Positions 1-11,289 are shown, counted from the stretch's first letter. The stretch is DNA of 64,000 nt from Diploptera punctata (GCA_030220185.1 JASPKZ010000425.1:1141501-1205500); one strand, 5' to 3'. Program-made: numbers and translations. Notes: generated by a model from the sequence alone, not told the origin.

Positions 1-81
1 TAGAAAAAGTGGGAGCCTTAACTTCCTACTATCCCAAGGGCCTCCTGAGGCCTGTAGTGGGATCACTTTACTTTACTTTGT
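1..81 (+). mobile_element. SINE-A 3' end (tRNA-derived SINE fragment)
   Basis: The segment matches the tail of the SINE copies at 20632-20933 and 32866-33156 (shared stretches include GTGGGAGCCTTAA and AAGGGCCTCCTGAGGCCTGT, then a short ACTTTACTTT tail). The tRNA-like head lies off the left edge. Confidence 0.75.
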
Positions 82-260
82 ATTACATGTCATCTGACAC
101 CTTGAAAAACCTCTTTCATTTATATGAATTGACATATCATATCACATGTTCTAACTGATTATATAATTAATATTTAATTTTAGGAAGTTATATTTTGAGG
201 TTATTTTAATTATATTATTTTTGGTCTGGACATCTTACCTCAATATTAATGTTGATTTGT

Positions 261-305
261 TCTTGGACATGTTTCAAAACAATTCTCTGTTTTATCTTCA
301 GCTTT
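261..305 (-). ncRNA. Hammerhead-like motif, F1
   Basis: Minus strand: core CUGAAGA, extra U, helix II AAAACA/UGUUUU (6 bp), GAA, palindromic helix III ACAUGU, position 17 = C. Helix I next to the core is weak (one G-C pair), but a distal CAGUCUGG/CCAGAC pairing flanks the unit. Confidence 0.55.
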
Positions 306-758
306 CCCAGACTGGTTTTATTTATGTTGCATTATGTTGCACCACCTGGATGTCGATGTCAGCTCCATCCTGTGGTTGGCCAAAGAACCTCCAAACAAGG
401 TCACCCTCCATCGGAATATCAAAATTCATAACTCTGTTTCTGTTCTTCTGAATATAAATTTTTTCCCAAATAGTCAGCTCGTTTGTATTTTCTAACTGTT
501 TTAATAATTTAGTGTCTGAATTGATATTATGTTTTTCAGACCAAACATGAGCAGCAACTGCAGATTTTTCAATTTCTCCATTTTAATATTTCTTATGTGT
601 TCTTTGGTTCTAATTTTAGGTTTCCTTTTTGTTTTCCCTATATATATCTTTTCACAACCCATGCATTCAATTTGATATATTCCTGACTTTTTATTTTATC
701 AGTTTTTCATTTTTGTTGGTTTTTATTAGTTTATTTAAACTGTAGTTATTTTTTGGTG

Positions 759-1160
759 CTAATTTAATATTAAACTTCTCAAATATATTTGAAATTTATT
801 ATGTACCCAGGGGTGATATGTGAATTTCCTATATTTTTTCATAGGTGGTTCTTCTTTTTCAAGATTACTTCTGTTTATCATTTTTTGTTTTTTATACTTT
901 TCTATCCTTTTATGTACCATTTTTTCATCAAACCCATTTTCTCTTGCTACTTTGATTATGTGTTTTTTCTCATGTTTGAAATCTTCTTCGTTTAAGGGTA
1001 AGTTTACCAATCTATGAGTTAAACTATTAAATGCTGCTAATTTATGTCCAATTGGATTGAACCCTGTTGATTTTATAAAATTTTCCGTATGAGTTTCTTT
1101 CCTATGAATCCTGAATTCAATTTTCCTTTTTTCTTCGTTTCTGACCAATTTAAGATCCAA
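759..1160 (-). pseudogene. PLE linker/GIY-YIG-proximal coding fragment
   Basis: The translation contains the typical PLE stretch between reverse transcriptase and GIY-YIG domains: RKETHTENFIKSTGFNPIGH, then AFNSLTHRLVNLPLNEEDFK, and KFTYHPWVHNKFQ. It parallels the 33543-34457 ORF residue for residue in this region. Downstream the GIY-YIG part (coordinates falling to about 360) is frameshifted. No RT domain remains. Inactive remnant. Confidence 0.65.
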
Positions 1161-1375
1161 AAAAGGTATTTGTTTATTGTCTTCTATTTCTTTGGTGAAT
1201 TTAATGTTTGTACTCTGTAAATTTAATAGTTTTGAATTTAAATGTTTTGAAACATGTCCAAGAACAAATCAACATTAATATTGAGGTAAGATGTCCAGAC
1301 CAAAAATAATATAATTGATTATATAATTTTTGACTGATGTGCCGGTTATAAATAATGCAGATGACATCATCTTCA

Positions 1376-1735
1376 TCATCCAACCAAGTCTTAGGCCTAT
1401 AGACCTGTTATGATCTCACTGATGAATTTTGTATCCAGTTAAATTATTTTGAGTCGGTTATATCTTACCTCAATATTAATGTTGATTTGTTCTTGAACAT
1501 GTTTCAATTAGACGATTAATCGAAACATGTTCAAGAACAAATCAACTTGAATATTGAGGTAAGATTTCACAGACTCAAAATGATTTAATTAAAAGAACCT
1601 CAAAATATTACTTCCTAAAATAAAACATTTGTATCCAGTGTTTCCTTGGACGGCTGATATCTCTTCCCTGTTGGACAATAATGAAACATGGCCTTGGGAA
1701 CTCTATCTGAACTCATTCATCACAAATGATTCATC
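1376..1735 (-). mobile_element. RTE-like LINE 3' tail fragment, split by a PLE hairpin
   Basis: The left part (AAGTCTTAGGCCTATAGACC, then GTATCCAG) and the right part from 1628 (GTTTCCTTGGACGGCTGATA) are homologous to the minus-strand RTE tail at 47955-48200. The two parts are separated by a 188-bp PLE insertion at 1440-1627. Confidence 0.6.
1440..1627. mobile_element. Short F1 PLE hairpin with 12-bp target duplication
   Basis: Inverted-repeat insertion: TCTTACCTCAATATTAATG at 1468-1486 mirrors GAATATTGAGGTAAGAT near 1549-1565. The target duplication TTTGTATCCAGT is seen at 1428-1439 and 1628-1639. The hammerhead core is mostly lost (only AATCGAAACATGTTC remains), so it is likely inert. Confidence 0.75.
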
Positions 1736-2302
1736 CAGCTAATGCAGATAACATAAATCTCAAAACTGACCTACTTTTTACACATTTCTTAATACAAACA
1801 ATGATAACATTTGAACTACATATAGAAAACCTTCAAACAATAAAAAATTCCAAGACAAAGGTCAAGAAAAAAAATTATTGGCACATTCAAAGATTTTTCA
1901 TGGAATTAGAAACATGCAACCAGTAGAAAGATGATATACATGGTCAAGGTTCCACATATTAAAAGGAAATTATTTCCGTTTTCTTATGTAACAAATGTTC
2001 TCCATTTGAGTTCAACTTCAATATACCACTGAATCACTTTGTTTTTCTAATTATTATATTTCAAACACAAAATAACACTCAGGCAGAAGTGTTTCAGATT
2101 CATTTTCAGTAAGCCCCAATTAGGTTTAAATCCTGATCCCAACCAATGATCGAGGATTTTTTCCTGATTTTTCTCACTTGTCAGGACAAATTCTGGATTG
2201 GAATTGCATTATTACGACACATTTGGACATACACAACGAAATAGAAAATACATGATAAATATAACAATAGAAACACACAGCCCACTTAATATACCTTAAA
2301 AT

Positions 2303-2544
2303 TATTAAGTTATGTAGGTAGGAAATAACACTATGAGGTTTATTTTAACATTGTTTAGTTGTTTCTTGACTCACCTCATACTTCTTAACTCCCACGCAGA
2401 CTCGATTTCTTTCACTTCATTTGTGACATTCTCAATGCTGTATTATGAGTTGTGAATGTAATACAGCATTGAGAATGTCACAAATGAAGTGAAGAAACTC
2501 GAGTCTGCGTGGGAGTTAAGAAGTATGAGGTGAGTCAAGAAACA
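2303..2544. mobile_element. F2 PLE hairpin insertion
   Basis: Near-palindrome with arms of about 95 bp; the outer plus-strand arm reads TATGAGGTGAGTC, the inner part GCATTGAGAATGTCACAAAT. A 12-bp target duplication ATACCTTAA(A/G)AT lies at 2291-2302 and 2545-2556 with one difference. No coding sequence. The left end carries an extra terminal segment (GTTATGTAGGTAGGAAATAA) absent on the right, the same asymmetry as in the larger palindromes. Confidence 0.75.
2463..2509 (+). ncRNA. Hammerhead-like motif, F2 (U3/A8 core)
   Basis: Helix I AGCA/UGCG (3 pairs), core UUGAGAA, extra U, helix II UCAC/GUGA with a 7-nt loop, GAA, helix III ACUCGAGU (palindrome), C17 at 2505. The minus-strand mirror at about 2400-2445 has a broken helix III. 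Confidence 0.6.
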
Positions 2545-2859
2545 ATACCTTAAGATGCTTTCCACAATCAAAGAACCAATGAACATATTATAAGACATCT
2601 TGCCCTGATGAAAAATAACAACTTGGATATAAAAAAACAATACATTGAGGTTTAAATTCCAGTTTTCTGGTTGAGATTCTACAAAAACGTTTCATAAGTA
2701 AGTCAAATATCACGGCATGTAGACCGTATTCATTCCCAAATGGCATACGCTATCATAAATAATCAAATTCTCATCTGTCTGCGAATAAGAAGTCTAATTA
2801 TTTCAGTATAGTAGGCCTGTGTGGTTATTGTTAAATAATATACAATTTAGGTATGTAAT

Positions 2860-3112
2860 TATATTAAATTAATGTTGGGAAGTAAATATTATGAAGTATA
2901 ATCATTAAAATTCATCGGAGAACATTTTGTTTAAACAACTCACCTCATAGGATTCATGCTTCCATGAGACAGTGGTTTCAAACACAGTCGTGTTCATCCT
3001 CAGCCATAACTCCGGAGTTATGAACACGACTGTGTTTGAAACCACTGTATCATGGAAGCATGAATCCTATGAGGTGAGTTGTTTAAACAAAATGTTCTCC
3101 GATGAATTTTAC
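2860..3112. mobile_element. F8 PLE hairpin next to a transporter splice donor
   Basis: Inverted repeat with centre near 3010 (CATAACTCCGGAGTTATG) and arms of about 110 bp ending GAGGTGAGTTGTTTAAAC and GTTCTCCGATGAATTTTA. The right end is only about 15 bp from the donor of the amino-acid transporter exon. Likely target duplication around GTATGTAA on both sides, not cleanly resolved. Confidence 0.65.
2963..3007 (-). ncRNA. Hammerhead-like motif, F8
   Basis: Minus strand: helix I AUGG/UCAU (4 bp, one wobble), core CUGAGGA, extra U, helix II GAACAC/GUGUUU (6 bp, one wobble), GAA, helix III AC/GU with 4-nt loop CACU, C17. All catalytic core positions match consensus. The plus-strand arm has lost the core by a small deletion at the palindrome centre. 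Confidence 0.65.
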
Positions 3113-3126
3113 GTATGTAAACTTAC

Positions 3127-3280
3127 CAGAATCAACGACAGCTCTAGGTAAAGCTAAAACACCACTTCCAGCCAACTCTCCTGCGATAAATACAGCTGCT
3201 GTCAGGACATTAAGTCCTTTAGGTATATCCCTAACTTCATTGATAGAAACATGACTTCTACTTTCATCGGAAACTAGATT
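3127..3280 (-). CDS. Amino-acid transporter (Aa_trans family), coding exon 2
   Basis: Exon bounded by an acceptor after a T-rich tract (TTTTTCAG) and a donor GTAAGT, 154 nt, entering in phase 0 and leaving with one extra base. It encodes the start of the transporter domain: DIPKGLNVLTAAVFIAGELA, then GSGVLALPRAVVDSG. This matches the first transmembrane helix of the Aa_trans superfamily (proton- or sodium-coupled amino-acid transporters of SLC32/36/38 type), whose unwound GxGxLxLP segment lines the substrate site. The next exon would lie left of the window. The exact subfamily and substrate cannot be told from one helix. Confidence 0.8.
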
Positions 3281-3384
3281 CTGAAAAATAAAAACACATT
3301 TAATAGGCATGTGTGTGTATATATACGGTATACTACTATAAAGCATTACAAGTTATGAAAACTCTTAGTTGCTGAATTGGCAGT

Positions 3385-3880
3385 ATTTCTTCTTCTTCGG
3401 CTTTCCCCCCACATATAGGTTTGTCGCTTTCAGTTTACATTTATTTCTATCATTCCAATCTCCCTCTTCCAAATACCTATCATCCATTATAGTTCTGACA
3501 TAAGTTTTCTATTTCCATCTTGGTCTGCCACATTTATTTCTTCCAGGGGGTGACCACTGGTATATATATTTTTTGGCCATCTTTGATCTTCCATTCTCTG
3601 TACATGGCCATACCATTCAAGAGTTTGATTTTCAATCCTCTTAACAGGTGTGGTGACATTAGTTTCTCTCCAAAGGAATTTATTTATTTTATCCTTCTTG
3701 TTTTCTGAAGGCTTCTTCTAAGATAATCAAATTCAACTGTTCTAATTTTATTCTTTTGTAATTCCGTCAAAGACCAGTTTCACTTCCATATAACAAAAAT
3801 TCTATACTATATTCTTATAGATGTTACCAATCATTTCATAATTCTGTCATCAGACAGGGACTGGCTGTTAAACAGTACTT
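3385..3880 (-). mobile_element. RTE-like LINE 3' end in the transporter intron
   Basis: Minus-strand remnant ending in a (GAA)n tail (TTCTTCTTCTTCGG at 3388). Decayed frames resemble the RTE C-terminal region (motif of the type RxxGRP...W). 5' truncated. Confidence 0.5.
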
Positions 3881-3884
3881 TACC

Positions 3885-4830
3885 TTTCCCAATATATTTT
3901 CTAGAGAATAACAGTAAGCATGCATATGAGTTTATAGAGCTGTCAGAAGGTGGAACCACATATATTTGAAGTTCTACAGAAAGTTTACAGAGCTATCACT
4001 AGTATGGCAGCATGTGAGGTATGACCAATCTTTGAAATAAATTCCTAACCCAACAAAATTAATTATGTGTATATTATTTACAATAATGTGATGTACACTA
4101 ACCTAACAAAAATAGTAATAACTTAACAAAAATATGTGTAATTGAGTTGTTGATGGTGGTATCATTGGATGAGGAGGGAAAATAGCTAGTGAGTTTCACA
4201 ATATTGTCTAAAAATATCATAATGTTTTACTGTGTTTCTCATAAATAAATAAATAAATACCTAAAAATTGTAAAAGAATATTATAAATATCGTTGAAAAA
4301 CGTTTAAAATAGTACAAAATATTATTAGACAGAACAAGTGCGTAGAGTAACAGGAAAGGTAATGTACTGTTGAGCCACTGAACCTTTTGGAAACCTAGGT
4401 TTAGGGTCCTATTTAAAAATTAGAATATCAAGTTTGTTAGGAGTGTATAGAGAAAACTATTTTAAAAATGACATGTTTGGGTTTGACATTTATATGTGCA
4501 AAATTTTAAAATAAATTATATATGCAACGAACCCTTTGGTCTTCTCTGAGCAGCGTTCTCTCTTCTATATGTTCCATAATCTTACCATTAAACAATATAT
4601 TCACTGTAAAGTAAGATTAATATTCACGCTGTTACAAACTTAATTAAAACAGCACAGAAATGATATTCCTAGGCCTAGTAGAAAAGGAAATTCTGACAAC
4701 TATATACTTGCAATCGTTTTAATAATAAATAAATCACAAAAGATCATCTAATTACTCATGCAGAAAGGTCAAAGTCGTAAGTTCTAAGAAATGTAACAAA
4801 GTACAAAAGAATCAATATAACTATTAAAAT
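3885..4830. other. Transporter intron 1, unannotated remainder
   Basis: A/T-rich intron sequence with a short (AAAT)n run near 4245; I see no coding, RNA gene or recognisable repeat. Confidence 0.5.
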
Positions 4831-4836
4831 ACTCAC

Positions 4837-4956
4837 TGGGCTATCTCCACGAGATACTGATCGTCTGTCATTTGGATCTTCTGCTACCCTGGTCCAAATA
4901 GGATCACGAGAACTTGTCGACCGATAACTAGAGCATATAGGCAATTCCTCACTCAT
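4837..4956 (-). CDS. Amino-acid transporter (Aa_trans family), first coding exon
   Basis: Forty codons starting MSEELPICSSYRSTSSRDP and ending RRSVSRGDSP, followed directly by a donor GTGAGT; phase 0, matching the exon at 3280-3127. The product is the hydrophilic, Ser/Arg-rich cytosolic N-terminus usual before the first helix of these carriers. The start ATG is the first in the open frame, and the upstream sequence is A/T rich with no further coding. The intron of about 1.55 kb to exon 2 holds a LINE tail. Transcribed away from GNL1. Confidence 0.7.
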
Positions 4957-5870
4957 ATTTGTGTCATATAATTATATTATCAAGTTTAAGTTCACACATT
5001 TTTTTGTGTGTCAATGACTAATTACGAATTATCATTCGAAGGAATTATCATAAGTAATGCCACGAGTGATTTCCAAATTATCGATAAATTCACGACTCAT
5101 TGATATCACAACCAAAGGAAAATAGTCAACTAAAAAGAGCCAATAGAAACACAGCAAGCTATTACGCATGATTACGTCATTGAAATTGTTAAAGAGAATA
5201 CAAAGAAAGATGTTTTACATGTGCTCATATTCTATACCCTACGAGTTCAATTTTTTTCATACAGGGCAGCCTGCCGGGGTTTTTGAAAGGAGGAGCGAAA
5301 ACTTTGAGAAATGGTCCTCGTGTGGCATTAAGGCCTATACTATATTATAAATAAACATATTTACAATGCTAGACATATATTTAATTGTATACAAGTAAAC
5401 TATTGAATAAATATCTTCCTTTTTTATGAATGGAATACAAAGTATAATATAGTTATTACATTAAATTCTTACTACTGTTGTTGTATAAATATTGCTTATC
5501 TTTATCGTATTTGATTGCCAAGTATAATATGTAGATTGCTGTACCGACACACATTTCCATTAAATATTAATAGAGTAGCCGCCCAGAACAATTGTTTCTA
5601 AAGTTGATTTTTACATGGAAAAGGTCCAATTCTGTGACATTGACAAGTTTTTTTTATGTAAAAATTAATTTATATAAAAAACAGAGTTATAACCTTGTTT
5701 TGGGTGGCTATTCAATAAATGCAACAAATTTTACCATAGTGATAGCCTGATAGCCTTTCTTTTATAGACACACGTATTTTGGCATATTTCACTTTTGATA
5801 GGAGAAGCGCGTTCATATTTTGGCAGTTTAGGGATTACCGACAGCAAACAATTTGAAAACCCATGATTTA
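4957..5870. other. Intergenic, likely transporter 5' flank
   Basis: A/T-rich sequence upstream of the transporter start. No ORF, tRNA or repeat family recognised. A promoter must lie here or further right, but no TATA/Inr arrangement is convincing. Confidence 0.4.
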
Positions 5871-5872
5871 AG

Positions 5873-6480
5873 GGTTTTTTTTTTGTATCCCACTACAGGT
5901 CTCAAGAGACCCTTTGTGTAGTCGGAAGTTAAGGCTCCCGCCCTTTTAGATAATCGGCACGAGATGTCAACCGGGTTGTTAGCCCTGCGTGACGGCCGTA
6001 TTTACCCCAGAACAAGCGTCTGGTACTCATTTCCGTTAGAGACTGAGTCATAGTGCCTCCAGAAGGATCCATGCATCCATAGTAATTCTGCCCGAGGGCA
6101 GGTCCTTCACTGCAATCATAGCATTTTCATGCTATTCTTGCAGCTTTACTAGAGAATTGTAGGAGTGGTAGCTTCCCGTTGCTTTCCACACCGGTGAAGG
6201 ACGATGGTGATAAGATAAGGGTGATGATGATGATGGCCATATGATTTCGGGGACCGTTTGGGCCTTAAAGTTTTTCTGGCATTTGTCTTACGGGTGAGGA
6301 AAAACCCCGATAAAAACCTCACCCAGAAAAACTGCCCCGACCGGGGATCGAACCCGGGCCCGCTGCGTGACAAGGCAGCACGATACCTCGAGACCACAGC
6401 GGTGGGCTCCAGAAGAATTGAGACAAAAAAAAAATCCTAACCCGATCGGGACTCAAACCCCGACCTGTAGCGTATTGCAA
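5873..6480 (-). mobile_element. SINE-A copy split by SINE-B
   Basis: Minus-strand SINE-A: body at 5873-6067 (CCCACTACAGG, then GGTACTCATTTCCGTTAGAG) and tRNA-like head at about 6406-6480 (CCTAACCCGATCGGGACTC, B-box related). The two parts are separated by a SINE-B insertion whose flanks share CTCCAGAAG(G/A)AT. Confidence 0.7.
6068..6405 (-). mobile_element. SINE-B copy (tRNA-headed) inserted in SINE-A
   Basis: Reading on the minus strand: a tRNA-like head with GTGGTCTCGAGGTA (A-box-like) and GGGTTCGATCCCCGG (B box), then GGTGAGGTTTTTATCGGGG, then a body ending in TATGATTGCAGTGAAGGACC. The same unit recurs at 22190-22396, 28265-28640, 23632-25085, 30600-31262 and 62555-62835. Confidence 0.75.
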
Positions 6481-6940
6481 TGGAGAAAATTTATTGTAAC
6501 CATCTTCCAGTGTAACAAATTTTTAAACAATTTTACACAATCTTGTATTAAAATCCACCATCATCATCACTGTAAAGGTTTCAGAATTTGGTTCTATTAA
6601 AACTGTTCCTATCCCTGTTTTATCCATCGTCTCTTTGGTCATCCCTTTTTTTTTTCTGTCCTGTTGGGTTATAATGTAATAGGCTACTTGCCATGGTATT
6701 CTTTCTATGAACATTCTTCTAACACGTATCGATCATTTATGTTGGTTCGCTTCTACTCCATTAATAATGTCATGTTTTGATTGTTTCCAATTATCTATTC
6801 GGCAAATCTTCTCGAGTATTTTGTGAGTAATAATGAACACTAATAAGTAAATTTCCTCTGAACCAGGTGGAGCTGGCTCTTTGGCCTTCTGAATAAGGCA
6901 CTTCCACTATTATATGGAACGTTTATATTACCGTAACTCG
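6420..6940. other. Intergenic, no gene seen
   Basis: Apart from the SINE-A head, sequence without clear features; a weak CATCATCAT run lies near 6560. Confidence 0.4.
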
Positions 6941-6947
6941 ATCTTCA

Positions 6948-7592
6948 GAGCCTCGTCCAGCCGCTGGATCTCCAGCTCTGACGTTTAGGTTTTAAGAGGG
7001 GTAAAAAGAGAAAATCGCCCTCTACTGCCAATAAGGGAATAGTTGAAGTGGGAGTAAACGTCTGCCACAATCAATCTCTGCTCTTGACGCCGCTATTGCG
7101 CGCTAGTAAGGTTTAAAATTGCTCAGATATTGTCAGTTGTATTTCTGCTAACCGCATACATAAAGCGGCCCCTCCCACTGAATATCCATATCGGAAACAC
7201 TGTCATGAAAACGTCAGAGCCGGAGACAAGTGGCTGGACTTTAACAGTTTACACCATGAGCAGCTGAGGTTGAGAATTTGGACATGGGGAAGTTATAAAG
7301 TCCAACCACTGAGTCTCCGGCTCTGACGTTTTCACGACAGTGTAGCCGATATGGATATTCAGTGGGAGGGGCCGCTTTATGTATGCGGTTAGCAGAAATA
7401 CAGCTGACAACATCTCAACAATTTCAAACCTTACTAGTGCGCTATAGCGGTGTCAAGAGCAGTGATTGGTTGTGACACGCGTTCATTCCCCACTTAAACT
7501 ATTCCCTTATTGGCAGTAGAGGCCGAGTTTCTATTTTTATCCTTCGTACAACCTAAATGTCAGAGCCGGATTCCAGCGGCTGGACTTTAGAT
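6948..7592. mobile_element. Fold-back (long inverted repeat) element
   Basis: Two arms of about 290 bp in inverted orientation around a roughly 50-bp spacer near 7245-7295. Left-arm strings such as TTCTGCTAACCGCATACATA and AAGCGGCCCCTCCCACTGAA reappear reverse-complemented at about 7330-7400. The outer ends GTCCAGCCGCTGG and CCAGCGGCTGGAC are perfect inverses. No ORF; a MITE/fold-back architecture, G/C-richer than its surroundings. Arms are roughly 85-90% alike by eye. Confidence 0.8.
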
Positions 7593-7800
7593 AGAGTGTA
7601 CATCACTTCCCTTCCAAACTGTTAGTCAGGAACACAGATGCGAAAAATCACGAAATTATATTAATTTTTTTGTTAAATGGATGGGGGGAAGGGAGGGGAG
7701 AGATAGATATCATCGAGATAACTCTACAGAAAATCATATGCCCCAACTCATGATTTATACATTTCGTAGGCCTATATTGCATGGGTTGTTTGTTCTAGAT

Positions 7801-8570
7801 TTACGACTCATAAAGAATCTGAAGATAATTTACAAAGATCTTTACATCAAATTAATATAAATGCCAGAAAATACAATATGGAAATTAACACGAATGAAAC
7901 AAAATGCTTAACAATATCAAAACAACCAGTAAGATGCAAATTAGAAGTGGAAAGAAAAATTATAGAACAAGTATCAGAATTTAATTATTTAGGTTTATTA
8001 ATAACTAACACAAAAATTCAATAAAAGAAGTAAAGAAACAAGCTGATAAAGCAGCACCAATATCAGGATATATGAAAGATTTAATTTGGCGCAACAAACA
8101 TATGTCAATAGAAAGCAAAACCCGCATATATAAAACGATAGTTCGACCAGTTATCGTATATGGGGCAGAAACTAGGGCTGATACAACAAAAAGTAAACAA
8201 ATAATAAGCACAAGTGAAATGAAAATCTTAAGAACTATTCAGGGGGAAAACATTAGGCCTATTTGATAAAATACACAACACAGAAATTAGGGACAAATGT
8301 CATATTCAAGACATAATCAAATTTATTATAGATAGACGAAAATATTGGAAGGGTGATATAGAAAGAATGGAAGAAAACCGACTTGCAAAAAGAGCTAAAG
8401 AAGATAGTTCAATGGACGGAAAAAAAAAAAACAAAAAACAAGAGGAAGACCAGCCAAGACATGGATAGACAGTGAATGCACATCCAATACGTCTTCCTCC
8501 GAGGAATGATATTGGAAATAAACAGGATGAAAATCCTACAAATTAAGTTTAAGAAGAAGAAAATAAACTC
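7801..8570 (+). mobile_element. RTE-like LINE fragment (RT palm to C-terminus), decayed
   Basis: Paralogue of 9755-10735. Translated pieces include NINARKYNMEINTNETKCLT, VSEFNYLGLLITNTK and YKTIVRPVIVYGAET, the conserved region after the RT active site in RTE-type LINEs. Frameshifts near 8020 and 8265; the 3' end has a GAAGAAGAAAA tail. Not functional. Confidence 0.7.
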
Positions 8571-8575
8571 AAGCC

Positions 8576-8934
8576 TGAAGAAAGAGGTCTCTGTGTAAAA
8601 TTTATCGGCATTTTAACGTCCAGATTTGAATTGCAATGCTAACGATCTTAGCTGTAAAGATGGCCATTCAATAAATACCTTTTATTTACTAATTGTCATT
8701 ACTTTCAATGTTAATTTGGTTCATTATACAGGGTATAACACCCGATGTATAGCGTCAGCACTTTACGCTCGGCATGTTACTGGTTTCGCATAGAGCGTGT
8801 ATCGTTCCTTCAAAGAATTGTATTGTCAGTTATTGTGCTCTGTGGCCCTTCATTCGTCATTTTTTTTTAATCAGCTGATTGATTATCCCGGGGTTCTCTA
8901 TGAGTATTGAGTATACCATGTATTAATATTTCTT
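8576..8934. other. Intergenic, no feature recognised
   Basis: No coding, RNA or repeat similarity to the rest of the window is visible. Confidence 0.4.
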
Positions 8935-9083
8935 CTTCTTCTTCTTCTTCCTTCCAAGTATTAGGCCAAGGCCTGTTACGATCCTATAGAAAATTTTCCC
9001 TCCAGCGTTTGAGGGAAATTCTCGTATAAGACTTGAAAGCATAATAATATTCCCTTCGATTGGTTGCTGGCCAAAGGAAGTGT
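8935..9083 (-). mobile_element. Truncated non-autonomous RTE derivative (element Z)
   Basis: Shares TTCCTTCCAAGTATTAGGCC and GGGAAATTCTCGTATAAGAC with the longer copies at 36775-37380 and 51690-52107; starts with a (CTT)n run, i.e. a (GAA)n tail on the minus strand. Confidence 0.65.
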
Positions 9084-9754
9084 ATTAATATTTAATTATT
9101 TATATTATGTTTTCTGTAAGTTTAATAACGTGCAGACGATATAAAATATACACGGCTGGTATAGAAATGCACCAGATATCAGAAATCCTCCTCATATCGT
9201 ACAGAACTCGATGATTTGAAACAAAACTAACTAAAATTTGCTGAAGTTACAAAATAAGCGCTGTTTTGCCGACATTTTGTAAAAAAATCTTCGTTTGTTT
9301 TTAGCAATTACACAAATGAGTACGGATAATAGCTTCTGTATTATTTGGAAACGCCGGCAAATTGCATCCGGAATTAAAGTAGTTCAAATACACTACGCAT
9401 CACGTCAGCGTAGAATAGCTACTCGACAGTGCTCAGCTTTGTAGAAAAACCGCATATATTCAAAAACAAAGGAAGCGGTTACAACGATAATTTGTGCTGG
9501 CGATTTACGTAGTAGATAAACAATAGCACAAAGACTGCACATTCATAAGGCGCGTATCTAGTGGCAGCGTAAAAAAAGCTCATGTTCAGGGTTATATTTT
9601 TGCATTATCAACGTGGACCAACTATCAGGATGGCAAATTCTTCGATTTTTTATTGTTACAGGCCTAATGACAATGTCAGTATTTCCACTAATAATACAAA
9701 TTTATGGGTGTGAAGTATTATTTGCATATTCAAATAGATATAATTTATTAAACG
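9084..9754. other. Intergenic, no feature recognised
   Basis: No ORF of note and no similarity to other repeats in the window was seen. Confidence 0.35.
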
Positions 9755-10735
9755 ACAGATGTTTGTACATATCTTGAGAGAGAATAAAATTCCTAATGAA
9801 CTGATTAGAGCAATAATATAAATTAACACACACTGCAAAACAGTAATCAAAGTAAAAGAACAGTAAACTGAAGAATTAACGCTCACAAAGGGCATCAGGC
9901 AAGGTGACTCTTTAAGTCAATTCTTATTTAATATTACATCAGATACAATCATTGAAAACATACCAGCACGTTTAGGTTATAGAAAAGGAAACACTATAGA
10001 TTTCACTTGATATGTTACGCAGAATATGTCGTTCTCCTTTCAGAATCTGAAGATAATTTACGAAGAACTTTACATCAATTTAATATAAATGCCAGAAAAT
10101 ACAATATGGAAATTAATACGAATAATACTACATGCCTAACAATATCAAAAGAACCAGTAATTATAGAACAAGTATCAGAATTTAATTATTTAGGTGTATT
10201 AATAATAAACACTAAAAAATTAATAAAAGGAGTAAAGAAATATCCTGATAAAGATATGAAAGATTTAATTTGACGCAACAAACATATGTACCGTAATAGA
10301 AAGCAAAATCCGCATATACAAAACGATAGTTCGACCAGTTATCGTTTATGGAGCAGAAACTGAGACTGATACAACAAAAAGTAAACAAATAATAAGCACA
10401 TGTGAAATGAAGATCTTAAGAACTATTTCAAAGGAAAACATTATTTGATAAGATATACAACACAGAAATTAGGGACAAATGTCATATTCAAGACATAACC
10501 AAATTTATTATAGATAGACGAAAATATTGAAAAGGTCATATAGAGAGAATGGAAGACAACCGACTTGCAAAAAGAGCTAAAGAAGATAGACCAATGGACG
10601 AGAGAAGAAAAAGAGGAAGACCAGTCAAGAGATGGATAGACAGTGGATGCACATGCAATACGTCTTCCTCCGAGGAGTGATTTTGAAATAAGTAGGATGT
10701 AACTCCTACAAATTATGAATAAGAAGAATAATTTA
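9755..10735 (+). mobile_element. RTE-like LINE fragment with RT motifs, decayed
   Basis: Frames read RENKIPNELIRAII, then TKGIRQGDSLSQFLFNITSD (RT motif B region, normally GxxQGxxLSPxLF), then a broken AYADD-like motif (CYAEYVVLLSESEDNLR) and EFNYLGVLI. The C-terminal KRGRP...W motif lies near 10610. Multiple stops. About 90% like the copy at 7801-8570 by eye. Confidence 0.7.
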
Positions 10736-11205
10736 AAACTCATGGTCTACATATTTTATATTAGTCCAGAGAAGTGAGAGCACGGTATAAATATTAGACC
10801 TACCAGAATGCAGAATAAACTTCTCATTTTCCCTTATTGTTACGACGGATAAATAAAATATTAGTCATTCAAAATATCTCTGCAAGCGGAAGAATTACGA
10901 AACTCTGTTTGTTGCTACACGTGACGTCATATAAGGCAGTGTATTATCGCCTCACTCTGATGGTTAATCGTTTATATAAAAGCGGCTGCCGCGCGGCATT
11001 GCTTGACATGCGGTGTTGTCACGTTTCTCATAGCGCTATGGCCGTTTATTACACAAGGACAGAAGACATCGATTATATTTGTTATTATTTTGTATTGTTT
11101 AACTTTTAAAATTAAAATTATATTTTTATTTAATAATTTAAATTCTACATTATATAGCTTGTAGGTTTACATAAATTTAATATTCATACATCATGATGAA
11201 ATGAT

Positions 11206-11209
11206 GATG

Positions 11210-11281
<72 letters not shown>
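11206..11281. repeat. (TTA)n microsatellite
   Basis: About 25 copies of the trinucleotide, immediately 5' of an RTE fragment. Confidence 0.95.
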
Positions 11282-11283
<2 letters not shown>

Positions 11284-11289
11284 TAGGAT

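Larger units (their letters stand above)
190..1320 (-). mobile_element. Penelope-like element (PLE) fragment, family F1, with inverted ends
   Basis: Minus-strand PLE 3' half: decayed linker and GIY-YIG coding sequence (about 1240 down to 360) followed by a hammerhead motif (261-305) and the terminal TTGAGGTAAGATG segment (about 225-245). At 1230-1315 the same terminal segment recurs on the plus strand, so the coding part is bracketed by inverted ends, as in the palindromic PLE insertions elsewhere in the window. Numerous stops and indels make this a relic. It lies in the intron downstream of transporter exon 2. Confidence 0.7.
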
